A stretch of DNA of 64,000 nt from NCBI GenBank assembly GCA_013397115.1, contig VWZW01002532.1, positions 16,956 through 80,955 of the forward strand, given 5' to 3'. This DNA is from Edolisoma coerulescens (lineage: Eukaryota; Chordata; Aves; Passeriformes; Campephagidae). Positions 9,726-20,470 of the stretch are shown here, piece by piece (within the stretch, counting starts at the first letter, position 1; each line of letters begins with the position of its first letter). The position numbers and the translations under genes were made by a program. The notes under the pieces were generated by a model. That model was not told where the DNA came from. It was given only the letters and a program-made list of their open reading frames with translations, and searched no databases.

Positions 9726-12700
9726 TTAGTTGTTTCTCACTAAGATGTGTTTTGATATGATAAAGTGTACATGAAGAAACAGATCTGCATTTTCTAATTT
9801 TCAAAGATTTCTAGTCCATTTCATTGGGAGCCTAAAAATCATGAATGTGTTAAATAGAAAAGCCATAACATATGCAACTTTCCTGTAGATTTTTAATTTT
9901 ACTAAATAATCAGAAAGGAAGTTGGGCAACAGCATTGGACTTAAAAATTTGTCTGTAATCAAAGGACTTAATTTCATCCTGTTATATGCATGTAAATTCA
10001 GAGTAGGTTCAAGTCCAGGAACTTCATTTTCAGCATGTATAAATGCAGAGACTAGAGATACTGTCTTTTTCTCGTGAATGAAAATATTATTGTATTAATT
10101 AAAAAAATACCAGATTTTTCATAAGTAAGATTTCTAACCACAGGAAAACAGAATAAGTAGAACAAGACTCACGATTTTTCTGTCATGGTTATAAAAAAGG
10201 AAAAAGGGAAAATAAAATGTGCATTTGTACCACAGAGAAAACAAACCTACAGCTTTTAGGCAGAGTTCTAGATGCTCTTTTTTTGTGGCTGTGCACATAT
10301 ACATCCTACTTCTCGTTAACTGGTGAGATGAACACTGATTAATTTTCACATCCTATCAAAATCTAAAAGAACCCCAACCCAAACCAACAACCAACTCTGC
10401 TCTATTTGAGGGCCACAAATGCAACACATAGTGAGATACAAAATTACTATTGAAGTAATGTTCCCAAGTCTTAAGGAAAGAGGTATTTTACTTCATGACA
10501 AGAAAAAGTTAAAATCTTGGAGAAATCTTTACTGAGAAAGTGTTGTTATTTCTATTGCTGAACAACCAGAAAATAAGTATCTCTAATATGTTTTGACTGT
10601 AGAGAAGTCACTTCAGTTGTGCTGTGCTTAAGCCATGTCTCCTAGACTTGCTCTGTAGAGAACAGGTGGTTTCCCCTCTAAACTAAATGCCTCCAAGTTC
10701 TTAAGTTGTGTTGTATTTCCTTTTTTTTTTTTTTTTTGGTAGACTTTTGCACATCTTATCAGGATTCTTTCCACTTGCTTGAATGAAATGCCCTAAGATG
10801 CACTTCACTGTGCCAGGAAGAAAATGTTTTCAGGTATAGTTATTTTTAGCTAGCAACAGAAGTAGGAAAAAAAAAGCACTTTTTTGTGTTTTTAGTAAGG
10901 ATTTCCCTGAAATAAAGTTTAACAAGATTCTCTTTGTCACTGTTTCATATTACATTCCCTCTTCCAGACAATAAAAATCAGTTTACATCTTGGAGACTAT
11001 AGTTGAGTAATCATAAAATAAAATGTATGATGTCAAGATTAAAATAAACAAGCTGAAGGCAATCTGGCAATATGATAAAGGACTGGTTTAATTGTGAGAA
11101 ATGGCCAAACAGATAAAAGGGGAAACCCAAGTATGGAAAAACGGAGATGAAACTTCTAGGAATGGAGTTTTTGTTAACTTTTTCACTAGACTAAGCCTTA
11201 GCGGTGGCATAAATATTTTTAGATTGTTTTCCAGAAAACATAATAGGAAAGAATTTATAAATTATTGGCTGATCAAATGCCCACTGTAGAATTACAATTT
11301 CCTAGTTACTCCATATAAATTATAACTGAGAATCCAGTTTAAGTGGTGTAATTACCTTTTTTTCGTAACTTATTCCTTCAGAAATCACTAAACTTCACAG
11401 AGTCCAAAGAATATAAAAATAGTAAGATTTATATATCCTAGCCATTCTTTTGAGAAGTACCTACTCATTTCTAGACAGTTCTTGGGCAAATAGGCTTCCC
11501 CTCAAATTTTTTGAATCATAGAGGTTTTTCAGAATTCCAGGTGAGTGGGGGTGCTCTGTAGTCTGGAGGAGCAGTTTGACACCATCCCAGCCTTCTTCTC
11601 CCCCATCTTGTATTTGCTGTTGTGTGTTTGTTGGCTGGACACCACCTCTGCTGGAGCAGAGAGCCCTGTTCTCAGCAATTCCATATGTCCCCCTAACTTC
11701 TCTTATGTCAGGGTGGAGGCTCCCCTGCCAAGCACTAACTTGTGAACTCTTCTGACAGAGGACATTTTTGCTATCAGATGGAAACCTGAGAATCAGGCGA
11801 GGAAGGGAATTCTCCCATTTTCTCTGAGACTGAGCACCTGCTGCTGCAGGTAGCAGATCAGAGGTGGACAGTCCTGGTGGGGCTCACAGAATATCTAACC
11901 CCCACACCACAAACCACAAGACAGCTTCACAATGTCCTCCTGCATTGTCAGCCTTGGATAGCTCAAACCAAAGGTGAGACATGAGACTCTAAACTGTTCC
12001 ACCTGTGAGTGCCTGGTATAGCTACAGACACACCCAAGCTCACATCAGTGTACCCTCCATAAACTTTTGTTTTCCCCAGAAAGGGAGCTTGGCTGTGTAG
12101 ACTGAAAAGGTGCTGTGGAAGACTGTGACTGCTTTTCCTGCCTGAAGGTTTGGAACAGCTGGAACCTAGAGCATGACCATGCTCATAAATGCAGCCTCTG
12201 CTACAGGCTTATATTGAATGTCTTGATTTATTTTGTGAACGCTTCACAAAACCCTTTGCTGTAATTCTTAAAAACATCATCAGCCAAAAATCACAAGAAG
12301 AATTACTTCATTAGGGCTTCTGCTGACACCAAGGATTATGGCACTAACAAATCTGTAGTCTATTTTGATTTTCGCCCTTACATTAGATAAATGAGCGCTA
12401 TTACTACTTGTGTGGTGGTTGTTTACTCAGCAAATGGACTTCATCCCAATTCACTTTATTGTACTTGATAAATTATTTGCCCAGTGCTGTTTATTGAGTG
12501 ACTAAGCAGATGAAGGCTTTATCATGTTTGCATTGAGAATGCTGTGAAGAAAGCCAGACTGATTGGTGTGTGCCCAGTGCATAGAGAATGTTCCACTGTG
12601 GAAAGCACTAAAAACTTGACACATATACATAAGAAACATAGCACTACTCAAAACTGCTGACCTTGTAAACTCACAATTTCTATCCTACACTTTTTATTTT

Positions 12701-13433
12701 CTAAAATAAACCTTTCAATAACAACTTCTATCTGTTTTTTAGGTATTTTTTCTGTCACTGCCACATGAGTTAATTCTTAGTTCCAGGATGACTCCACCCT
12801 TTTCTAACACAACCATCTACCTCTTTGTGCCATTATCTTGTTGTCCTCTATAAGCACAGATCTGGATGATACAAACCTTCTGGTAAATTCTATGCAGCAA
12901 GTGATGCAGGGCTGAATTCTCCAGGCTCTCCTCTTTTGCAAGTCCCCATTCACACACAGTCACTTTTCCAGTCTGCTATCACCTGGGAGAAGAGTCGGTC
13001 TGTGCAAGTCAGGAAGGAGATTTGCACTCTTAAATCCAGTTATAGCAATGAGTAGCACCAAGTTTTGCTCTGCTCATCTGGAAAAAGCAGCTGACGACAA
13101 TAAGTCGTTATTGTCTGAAATGGCCAGGCATTCCAGAATAAATGCTTTGAGTTGGCATTTTCAAGGTTCAAACAGAATTTCATACCGGTGTTAATATAGC
13201 TGGTTCTTGGATTAATTAAGGCCATGGATGCCTCTGTTAGGCTGGACAGTGTTTGTCAAATAAAGTAGTCTGAGTCTGGGAGTGTCTGTACTATTTGACT
13301 TTTCACTCATTAAACTCTTATTCTGCAGTAATGATAAACACAGAGCAAATTGGAGCTGACCGGGGAACATGACCTGCAAGAGAAACACATACTATAAAAC
13401 ACAGCAATTACTGGAAAATGTCAAAGCATTTTA
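9726..13433. other. Unassigned AT-rich stretch
   Basis: No gene or named repeat recognised. A run of 17 T lies at 10721-10737. The segment around 11530-12180 is somewhat richer in GC but shows no recognisable motif or coding frame. Confidence 0.5.
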
Positions 13434-14156
13434 TGTGGAACCTTTTGGATGAATTTGGTGGCCGTTGGGAGAGCTGAGCCGGTGTTGGAGCCAGCAGACA
13501 GGGGCATGTACGCATCAAGGATCAGTCATGAATCAAAACACGTGTATGTCGCGTCCACTGGCCGCTCGTCCGCCCGGCTGGCCAAGCAGGCGACTTGTCA
13601 AGGTGTTCCCACAGACTGGTGGGTCACAGCCTGTGACAAGCTGCAGGTGGTGCAGTCTGCCCTGTGGCTCACTGTGGAGCTGGCAGCAGCTGTTGGATAC
13701 TGTAGTGGTCCGCAGAGGTAAAGGGTGAGAGAGGGACTCTTTGTCACAGCAGACTTCCCGAACGGGAGCATACAAAGAGCCCAAGGGGCCCCGTTGCAAC
13801 ACCTTAAGTATTGCATCGAGGAAGGGGAGGAACAAAGGGGAAAACCAATAGGGGGATGACAAGAGATGACAGGTAACCAATGATGGAGGGTTTGGGGAGG
13901 AACTAATTCAAACAAACCAATCAGGGCAACAGAACTGTAGAACATTCTGGAACTTAATTACATAATCATGAAAGGGGTGTAGCTTAGGGGAGGAGACTTT
14001 GCCAAACATGGTCCTCAGGGGCAAGGCTGGTCCTCTGCACCGCCCAAGGCCCTAACATCAGGCTCACCCTTAGAGCCACTGTCTCTGGCGGGGAAGTCCA
14101 CCCAGTTTACCTCTTTATTTATTTTTAGGGCAAAGGTGGACTGGGCCACTGCCACA
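13434..14156 (-). mobile_element. Solo LTR of an endogenous retrovirus, minus strand (second family)
   Basis: About 720 bases, richer in GC and CpG than both flanks. On the minus strand it starts TGTGGCAGTGG at 14156 and ends TTCCACA at 13434, giving a 5-base terminal inverted repeat (TGTGG/CCACA) typical of LTR ends. The U3-like part carries three ATTGG boxes (CCAAT on the plus strand) at 13917-13921, 13877-13881 and 13845-13849, followed by an AATACTTAAGG element near 13802-13812. A CpG-rich R/U5-like part follows (13450-13620). No internal viral sequence and no clear target-site duplication were seen. It shares no obvious sequence with the LTR at 1719-2287. The overlapping 87-115 codon frames inside it are not genes. 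Confidence 0.68.
13845..13921 (-). promoter_or_regulatory. Triple CCAAT-box cluster in the LTR
   Basis: Plus-strand CCAAT at 13845-13849, 13877-13881 and 13917-13921, spaced 32 and 40 bases, all in one orientation and upstream of the inferred leftward promoter. CCAAT boxes bind NF-Y in vertebrates; binding here is inferred. Confidence 0.5.
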
Positions 14157-14683
14157 CATGTAGGAAAAGAAAAAGGATGAGATTTACTTACTATGGAGCT
14201 GTATTGTTATGGGCAACCTGGTTAGCTGAATGCCATCCCATGCCACCTCTGTGGCTCCTGTTGATGCACAAGAACTGTGTTTTTAATATTCTCTATCTTT
14301 TACTGTTAATTAATATTATGTTTGTATATGGTATTACTTGTTTGGAGAAAAATGTACATGGTAGTGCACTTAATATGTTTATTTAATTAATTTAAAGAAT
14401 GGCTGATATAAGAGCCCATGGCAGGCAAATTTGACTTTTTGAAAATAGAACATGAATGTTAGAATCACTGTGCATTCACACTATTGATTCAGTTTATTTT
14501 GCTTGCAAACTTGGATGACAGAAATTGTGTTTTATCTAAACACAAGATATTTGCCTTTGTCTCATGGAACTATTTGGGGCTGAGATACATAAACATTATA
14601 ATTCTGAAAAGGGTGCTATGAGGAATAAGCATGTTTGTCTCCATAGTACAAATTACGTATTTGGTTTGTCTTACTTATGGACT
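14157..14683. other. Unassigned AT-rich stretch
   Basis: Nothing recognisable between the LTR and the next CR1. Confidence 0.55.
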
Positions 14684-15320
14684 AAATCGTGGGATTGTTT
14701 AGGCTGAAAAAGACCTTCAGGATCACTAAGTCCAACTGTAAGCCTAATGCTACCGGGGCCACCACTAAACTATGTCCCAAAGCATCACGTCTACATGTCT
14801 TTTAAATATATCTGGGGCTGGTGGCTCAACAGATCAACCACTGCCCTAGGCTCGTTCTGCTGTTGAAATGAAGTGGTTTTTCTTGGTATCCAGTCTAAAC
14901 CTCCCCAGGCACAGCTTGAGGCCAGTTCCTCTGATCCTGTCATTTGTTACCTGGAAGAAGAGACCAACCCCGACCTGGCTACAGCCTCCTTTCAGGCAGT
15001 TGTAGAGAGCCATAAGGTCCCTCCTGAGTCTTCTTTTCTCAAGGATAAACAACCCCAGCTCCCTTAGCTGCTCCTCACAGGACTTGTGCTCCAGACCCTT
15101 CACCAGCCTTGTTTGCTTTCTCTGGACACACTCCAGCACCTCAATGCCCTTCCTGAACTGAGCGGCTCAGAACTGGGCACAGGACTTGAGGTGCAGCCTC
15201 ACCAGTGCCGAGCACAGAGAGACAATCACTGCCCTGGTCCTGCTGGCCACACCATTGCTGATACAGGCCAGGATGGGATTGGCCTTCTTGGCTGCCTGGG
15301 CACACGATGGCTCATACAAG
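14684..15320 (-). mobile_element. CR1 LINE, 5'-truncated, minus strand (older subfamily)
   Basis: The CR1 3' half in reverse. The tail is at the left ('gggattgtttaggctgaaaaagacc', 'caggatcactaagtccaactgtaagcc', 'ccaccactaaactatgtccc'), followed by the ORF2 C-terminal region to near 15320. Its 3' UTR differs from the 5291 and 26332 copies and resembles the fragment at 57684-57825, so at least two CR1 subfamilies are present. The 5' boundary fades gradually. Confidence 0.92.
14846..15139 (-). pseudogene. CR1 ORF2 C-terminal remnant (97 codons)
   Basis: The frame encodes the region downstream of the CR1 reverse transcriptase. Blocks in order are 'LECVQRKQTRLVKGLEHKS' (residues 2-20), 'EEQLRELGLFILEKRRLR' (22-39), 'MALYNCLKGGCSQVGVGLF' (43-61) and 'GLKLCLGRFRLDTKKN' (about 73-88). 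It then departs from the family and stops early: the usual 'HWNRLP' block and the end of ORF2 are lost to mutation. No catalytic RT or endonuclease residues remain. It is a relic of a once-coding LINE and is not expected to make a functional protein. Confidence 0.85.
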
Positions 15321-17699
15321 ACCAGTTTGTGTATGTCTTCTGCAGCTAAAGATTGTTAGTGCTGCATTTCACTATCCTTACTCTTTTCACTAGAGTATAA
15401 TATTATAATATTTCAAAAAAACCCCTGTACATTTACGATTATAGTTCATAAATCACCCTTCAATTGTTACATAAATATTTGCTTATAAGGATATGTAATT
15501 CTTGGATTAACATCTGTCCAATAATTTTTTGGCTTGTATCAGCAATACAAAACAGTTTCATCAGAAATAAAATTTCAATTATTATTCATAGTACAAAAAG
15601 GTGGTTTTGGTGCACGCATGTAAAATCTTCTGCTAACACAGTCCGTATACTCAATAGCCATCTCAATGATATACATCTCAATAGCCCTTATAGAGCCTAA
15701 ATAAAAGGCTAGTTACCTCTTTTGGCCAAATGTTAGAACACTCAAACCTGAAAATATTTGAATCCAGGGCTCAGCTTTTGTGTTTTGCACCCATTTCTAA
15801 GGAAAATACAGTCTCCAAGGCACATTTGTGATAGAGGAGCTGAAGCCTCTCTCTGAGTGGTTCCTGTGAACTGCTCTGAGGAGAAGTGTTTCCTGGTCAT
15901 CCTCAATTAGCAGTGCAGAAAGTGTGAAGAACAGCCAGAGCAAACCTGTGTGGTGTGTCGGAGATAGTTTCCCTCAAAGCATATGAATTAGCAGACACAG
16001 CTGGGGATAATTTCCTTTTCCAAAGAAACATCACAACCTGATCTGCCTCTTCAGACACTTTAAAATTCCATTTTCTTCAAAAATTCATCCAAAGCAATAT
16101 ATTAGGGAAAAGATCTTAAAAGCACTATGACTAAAAGGGCTCTAGGGAAACAAGATGAACTGATTAGACATTTTTCTGTGGTTTGATAATTCTGCAACAC
16201 TTATTCTTACATTTTTGATGCATCCAAAAGTAAAGTGTTCATTACTCTATAAATAGCTTGTCAGCTAGAGAAGCAGAGTGACAGACCATGTATTATATAA
16301 TTTTGGGTTGGTTTACTTTAAAAGACGTGCTCTATTCTAACTCCTACAGGGTATTCCTGTGTATGTGTATAGCTTTTGAGGAAAGGTCTAGTGACTGCCT
16401 CTGTCTATGTATTAATCTCAGTATTCCTCAAACAACAATTTTTATCCGTGTGAAGGAATAGGTCCCAGAAGGTTGTGATGAGGATTAGCAGGCCAAACCT
16501 ATGTCAATATGCCTTGTTTTATACTGAGCCTGGAAGGAATCTGTGGAGAGACAGCAAGGTTGAAGAACCATAGCTATAAGATCAATGAGCCTCTGAAAGA
16601 CAACCATGGCTAAAAGATATTGCTAATTCTATTTGTATCCTTAACGCTCCACTGCCTTGGAGGAATCTGTGAAATAAAGTTCTGATATAGTACCTCCGAA
16701 ATGGAGATTTTTGTAGCTGAGCTCTCAAATCTGTAAGTAGGGATGGTATGTAGTCCACACAGACCAGAGATCTTCCAGCTTTTACTCAATCTTAGATCAC
16801 AGAAATGGATATACTTGTAAAATGGTGCTGCTCTCACGATGTACTAGGCAAACACTGTGAGAAGACATTGTTTTTCAGCGGATTTGAAATCCAATGAAAA
16901 CATTTCTGAGAACACTTCTCTTAGTTTTATTGTCCTCACTAAGACTGATCAATGACTGGGAATATCTCTGAGCTACCATCCTGTAATCAGCTGCTGCAGT
17001 TTTTGGAGTCCACCACAAAATATTTTTGTTCTCAACTTGAGTAAGCCTATGGTATCCTTTTCTTCCAGCCAGCCTGCCCCCAGCCCATCTGTATAATTTA
17101 TTGTCCCTATAGAATAGAGCCAGTCTTCAGTCTCCTCCAGATGACTTCTGCCTTCTTGTCTCACAGCCCCCTTAAAATTGACTACATAAATTAATGTTTT
17201 TTACAGCTTTATTATTTCTAAGCAATAATAAGACTTCTACAGCTTGAAAGAAGCAAAAATTCTGCCATGGCACATTCCCCATGAAGAAAATCTCTTCTAG
17301 GGAGTGGTATATACTGGTTTTGCTACAAGGTTAAAAATGTTAATATCACAATAAACTCCTACTTAAAGTGACAGCCTTGTTGAAGTATTGTCTTCTGGAC
17401 AGAAAGTTTGCTTCAGCACAAGCATTCCTTTGGGTTCCAGGAGCATATCTGTGTGTCATCGACTCTGTAAAACAGCCTCTACATATCGTACACACAATTT
17501 TAAAACAAGAGCTTTGTGTGAGCATAAGGACAGTGATAGTGGATGTGGTTTGTATTTGTATTCGGATACCTCAGCACCTTTTGTAGAAATGATGCATAGA
17601 ACTGTACGTGGCAGCCAGGGCGGGACATTTCACTCTGCACAGTCTGTGAAAGGGAACTTTTAAATGGAGTAACCTAGTTGATTTTTGCTGGAAAGAGAT
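15321..17699. other. Unassigned AT-rich stretch
   Basis: No gene, repeat family or RNA recognised in about 2.4 kb. Minor minus and plus frames (16610-16837, 16973-17164, 17368-17663) look random. Confidence 0.5.
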
Positions 17700-18120
17700 A
17701 GTTGTTTATATAGCACATAAAGGAGATGCTGAATCTGGTAGCCTGACAGGGGTGATGCTGCTGGACCTCCAAACCCTGGGTCCAGCAGGCAGTGAGGCGG
17801 AGCATGTATTCCCAGCAGGCATACAGACACAGGGGCCCATGTAAGCAGTACATGTGTCACACAGATAGAAACACACTTCCAGCACCTTCACAAACACCAA
17901 ATCATCATCAGTGTCTCCATCCTGTTCCCTTTTCTGGCTGATCGGGGTTAGTGTGGGTAGCTCAGCTGATCCTGCCAGGCTGATCCTGTTAGAATGCGTA
18001 GCCCAGCAGCTGGGCTTCTCCACTGGGCTGCCTGCCCTCCTCTGATGGGCCTGAGAGGAGCTGGGGCTGGGTGTTACTGGAGTTCCCTCCTTTGACATTG
18101 CTCCCCTGTGCTCCTTTCCT
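17700..18120 (-). other. GC-richer block with a 130-codon minus frame
   Basis: The block is clearly richer in GC than its surroundings. The minus frame 17706-18098 encodes a Ser/Pro-rich N-terminal half, an acidic patch (DGDTDDD, about residues 60-66) and a Cys-containing hydrophobic patch (about 75-95). I recognise no family. There is no signal peptide, no catalytic motif and no convincing flanking splice pair. It could be part of an unrecognised retroelement, a decayed exon or chance. Confidence 0.2.
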
Positions 18121-18732
18121 CTGTGGAGGTGACCTCTTCACTGCATAAGCTGATGTGTAGTATAGAACTAAAAATTATCTGCTTTGAAATACTGGATAGA
18201 AGTGGAGTAAACTGGTCTTTGAAGAGGTTAATAGAAATCCAGGGACAGCGGCTGCTGTAGAGTACTTATAGGCAATCTGCAGCCATTGCTAAATGTTAAC
18301 AGGCAGCATGCAGGCTACAAGGGTAATGTCTCCTTCACAGGATGAAATAAAAGTGCCAAACAAATTGTCCTTGTTTTTACCTTTGCAAGCCTTATGTATA
18401 TTATATTTTTCAGCAGAGAAATAGTGGGTTCTGTGTGTTCATTTGTCTTGCATCCCAACACTTTTGTTGAAATGGAGATTCAGAATTCAAAATACTGAGC
18501 AGAAAATTCTCATAAAATGGAATAAATTCAGAGCTTTTACTCAGATATTCTAGAATTTTGGCAAATTACATCTGCAGATTTGATCTTTATGTCTTCCTGT
18601 TTCCTATTCTGAATGTTGAAGATATGACTATAAGTAATAATGATAATGCTAATAACAGTAGTAATAACATAGGGTGTGGTCTGTGATTAAATAGCCGTGC
18701 TCATGCAGAATGGTGGCTGCCTAAATGCTTTT
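18121..18732. other. Unassigned AT-rich stretch
   Basis: Nothing recognisable apart from a loose TAA/TGA-rich simple-sequence patch near 18630-18670. Confidence 0.5.
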
Positions 18733-18742
18733 CCAGCAGTGC
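18733..18742. repeat. Left 10-bp direct repeat flanking a CR1 stub
   Basis: CCAGCAGTGC, identical to 18784-18793. It is a candidate target-site duplication. Confidence 0.7.
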
Positions 18743-18783
18743 GAATCATGGAATAGCCTCAGCTGGAAGGGACCTTAAAGATC
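18743..18783 (-). mobile_element. 41-bp CR1 3' tail stub, minus strand
   Basis: 'gaatcatggaatagcctcagc' followed by 'tggaagggaccttaaagatc' is the complement of the last bases of a CR1 element. Nothing else of CR1 remains. It is bounded on both sides by the exact 10-bp repeat CCAGCAGTGC. Confidence 0.75.
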
Positions 18784-18793
18784 CCAGCAGTGC
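18784..18793. repeat. Right 10-bp direct repeat flanking a CR1 stub
   Basis: CCAGCAGTGC, identical to 18733-18742. Confidence 0.7.
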
Positions 18794-19929
18794 TTTTCCA
18801 CTGGTTCCTCCCATAAGGCTTTGTGTTTCTTATAGGGGTGACGGATCTTGGAATTGTTTGGAGACATGAAAATCAGACTAATTCCATCAGATTTCACAGG
18901 TTTTTTCACTTGCCTCCAATGGATGGGTGAGATGTGAAAGCTTCATGCATGCATCTGATGTCTGCTAAGACTGAAAAAGATGACTTTCCAAGACCTCTAA
19001 GCTTTTGGGCTCAGGAACATGCTCATGAGCAGCGGAAGGTCACAGCCGACACTGAGCAGCTGGGCTTGTTTTGAAAGTTTGTGGTCTGGGAGCAGTAACA
19101 TAAACAGCAGATCATCAGAGTCCTACTAAAAAATAAATAGAGCGTGTTATCCCCAACTTTTGAACAATTAGGAAAAAGTGCCATCATGTTGAGCATGGAC
19201 TTTATTAGTTATAGTTTAAAAAAGTTGTCCAGAAGGCCCTGATTTGTGGGAAATTGGTTTTGGTCCTGAGGAAGAGAACAATACTGTTCATAGTAGTTTG
19301 GTTATTTAGCCCATGCTGTTGGCAAAAGCAGTGATTCGTTTTCGTTTAAATCAGCTTCCTTTATGTACGGCTGATATTCCAAGTTCACTTCATAGAGCTG
19401 ACTGTGTATTCCAGCTAATTATTCCTAAAGATTGTTTATGACTATATTTAAACATTTATTCTGCAATTTTCCTCCTTCTATTTATAGCTTCATACAAAAA
19501 TGGCACCACAGAATGCTGGTCTCTGAGCTGAATGTGAAGCTAATGGTCCTGAACTGGACTCACATAATTTTCCATGTATTTGGCCCCTCTTCTTTTTTTT
19601 TAAAAACAAACGATGATAACATCTATTGGTTTTCATTTTAATGCACTAGAATTAGCTGTAATAGAAGTTTTCCAAAGCACTGTAAGCAGAAGTATATAAA
19701 GTTGTGCCAAAAAGACTATGAATAATAGATCTGAAGAAAATCCTGGAAGTGCATGGGTTCCACTATGAGACTGCATTAGGCAGAACTCATTTGGCAAATT
19801 TACTATGTTTAAGAGAGTATTTATTTTTATTTTTTGCACAATTTTTGCTCTGAGGAACCAGACATGCTATATAACAGCTGTTGAGTGGGAAATTTTTAAT
19901 GTTTAACAAAGGAAATAGATTAAAAATAC
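18794..19929. other. Unassigned AT-rich stretch
   Basis: No recognisable content. The plus frame 19432-19641 has no domain or splice context. Confidence 0.5.
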
Positions 19930-19978
19930 CAGGTGGTTTTTTTGGGGGGTTTTTTGGGGTTTTTTTTGGTTTTTTTTT
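19930..19978 (+). repeat. T/G-rich simple tract
   Basis: Runs of T (6-9) alternate with G runs of 2, 2, 6, 4 and 2. A shorter relative with the same GGGGTTTTTTTTGGT core lies at 31558-31580. It makes Lys/Pro-rich minus frames that are not genes. Confidence 0.8.
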
Positions 19979-20437
19979 AATAATAACTTGTCTGTTGCTT
20001 TGTTGAATGTGAAAAAAATACCTGGAGAAAAGTAAAGAGCCTTGTTGGTTTCTTCTACACACACTCTGTAAGTTTGTATCTTCAAACTGTCTCCACAAAC
20101 CATCCCCCAGGTACCACAGTGCATAGGAGAGAGTGTCACAGGGGACTTTAAAATGAACAGGGAGTCCAACCCTAAAATCCCATCACAGAATTGGTTGCTG
20201 GTAAAGCAGACACAACGTCATCTTCAGACCAGGAGTGTTTCGTGTAAGTACTGTAATTTCCATCTCCCCTCTTGTATTTCAAAACTACTAGAGATTATTA
20301 TATTGACTCCAGATGATTGTGAGATAGAACTGATTTACAGCTCTGTTCCACTGAGTGGAAAATAGTGACGTCAGTTTCAATCAGAGTTGTGGTCATTTTT
20401 TCATTTATCCTTGTAAGTGTCCTTTTGTTTTACTTTC

Positions 20438-20470
20438 AATATATTGAGCAATATATTTGCTCAATGTATT
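20438..20470. repeat. 14-bp stem hairpin
   Basis: The arms AATATATTGAGCAA (20438-20451) and TTGCTCAATGTATT (20457-20470) pair with one G-T wobble around a 5-base loop. Confidence 0.75.

Noticed and set aside
13155..13175. tRNA B-box-like 'aaggttcaaac'
   Set aside because: No A-box, cloverleaf or acceptor stem could be found around it.
13449..13945. Four overlapping 87-115 codon frames
   Set aside because: They lie in the second LTR, with the same explanation.
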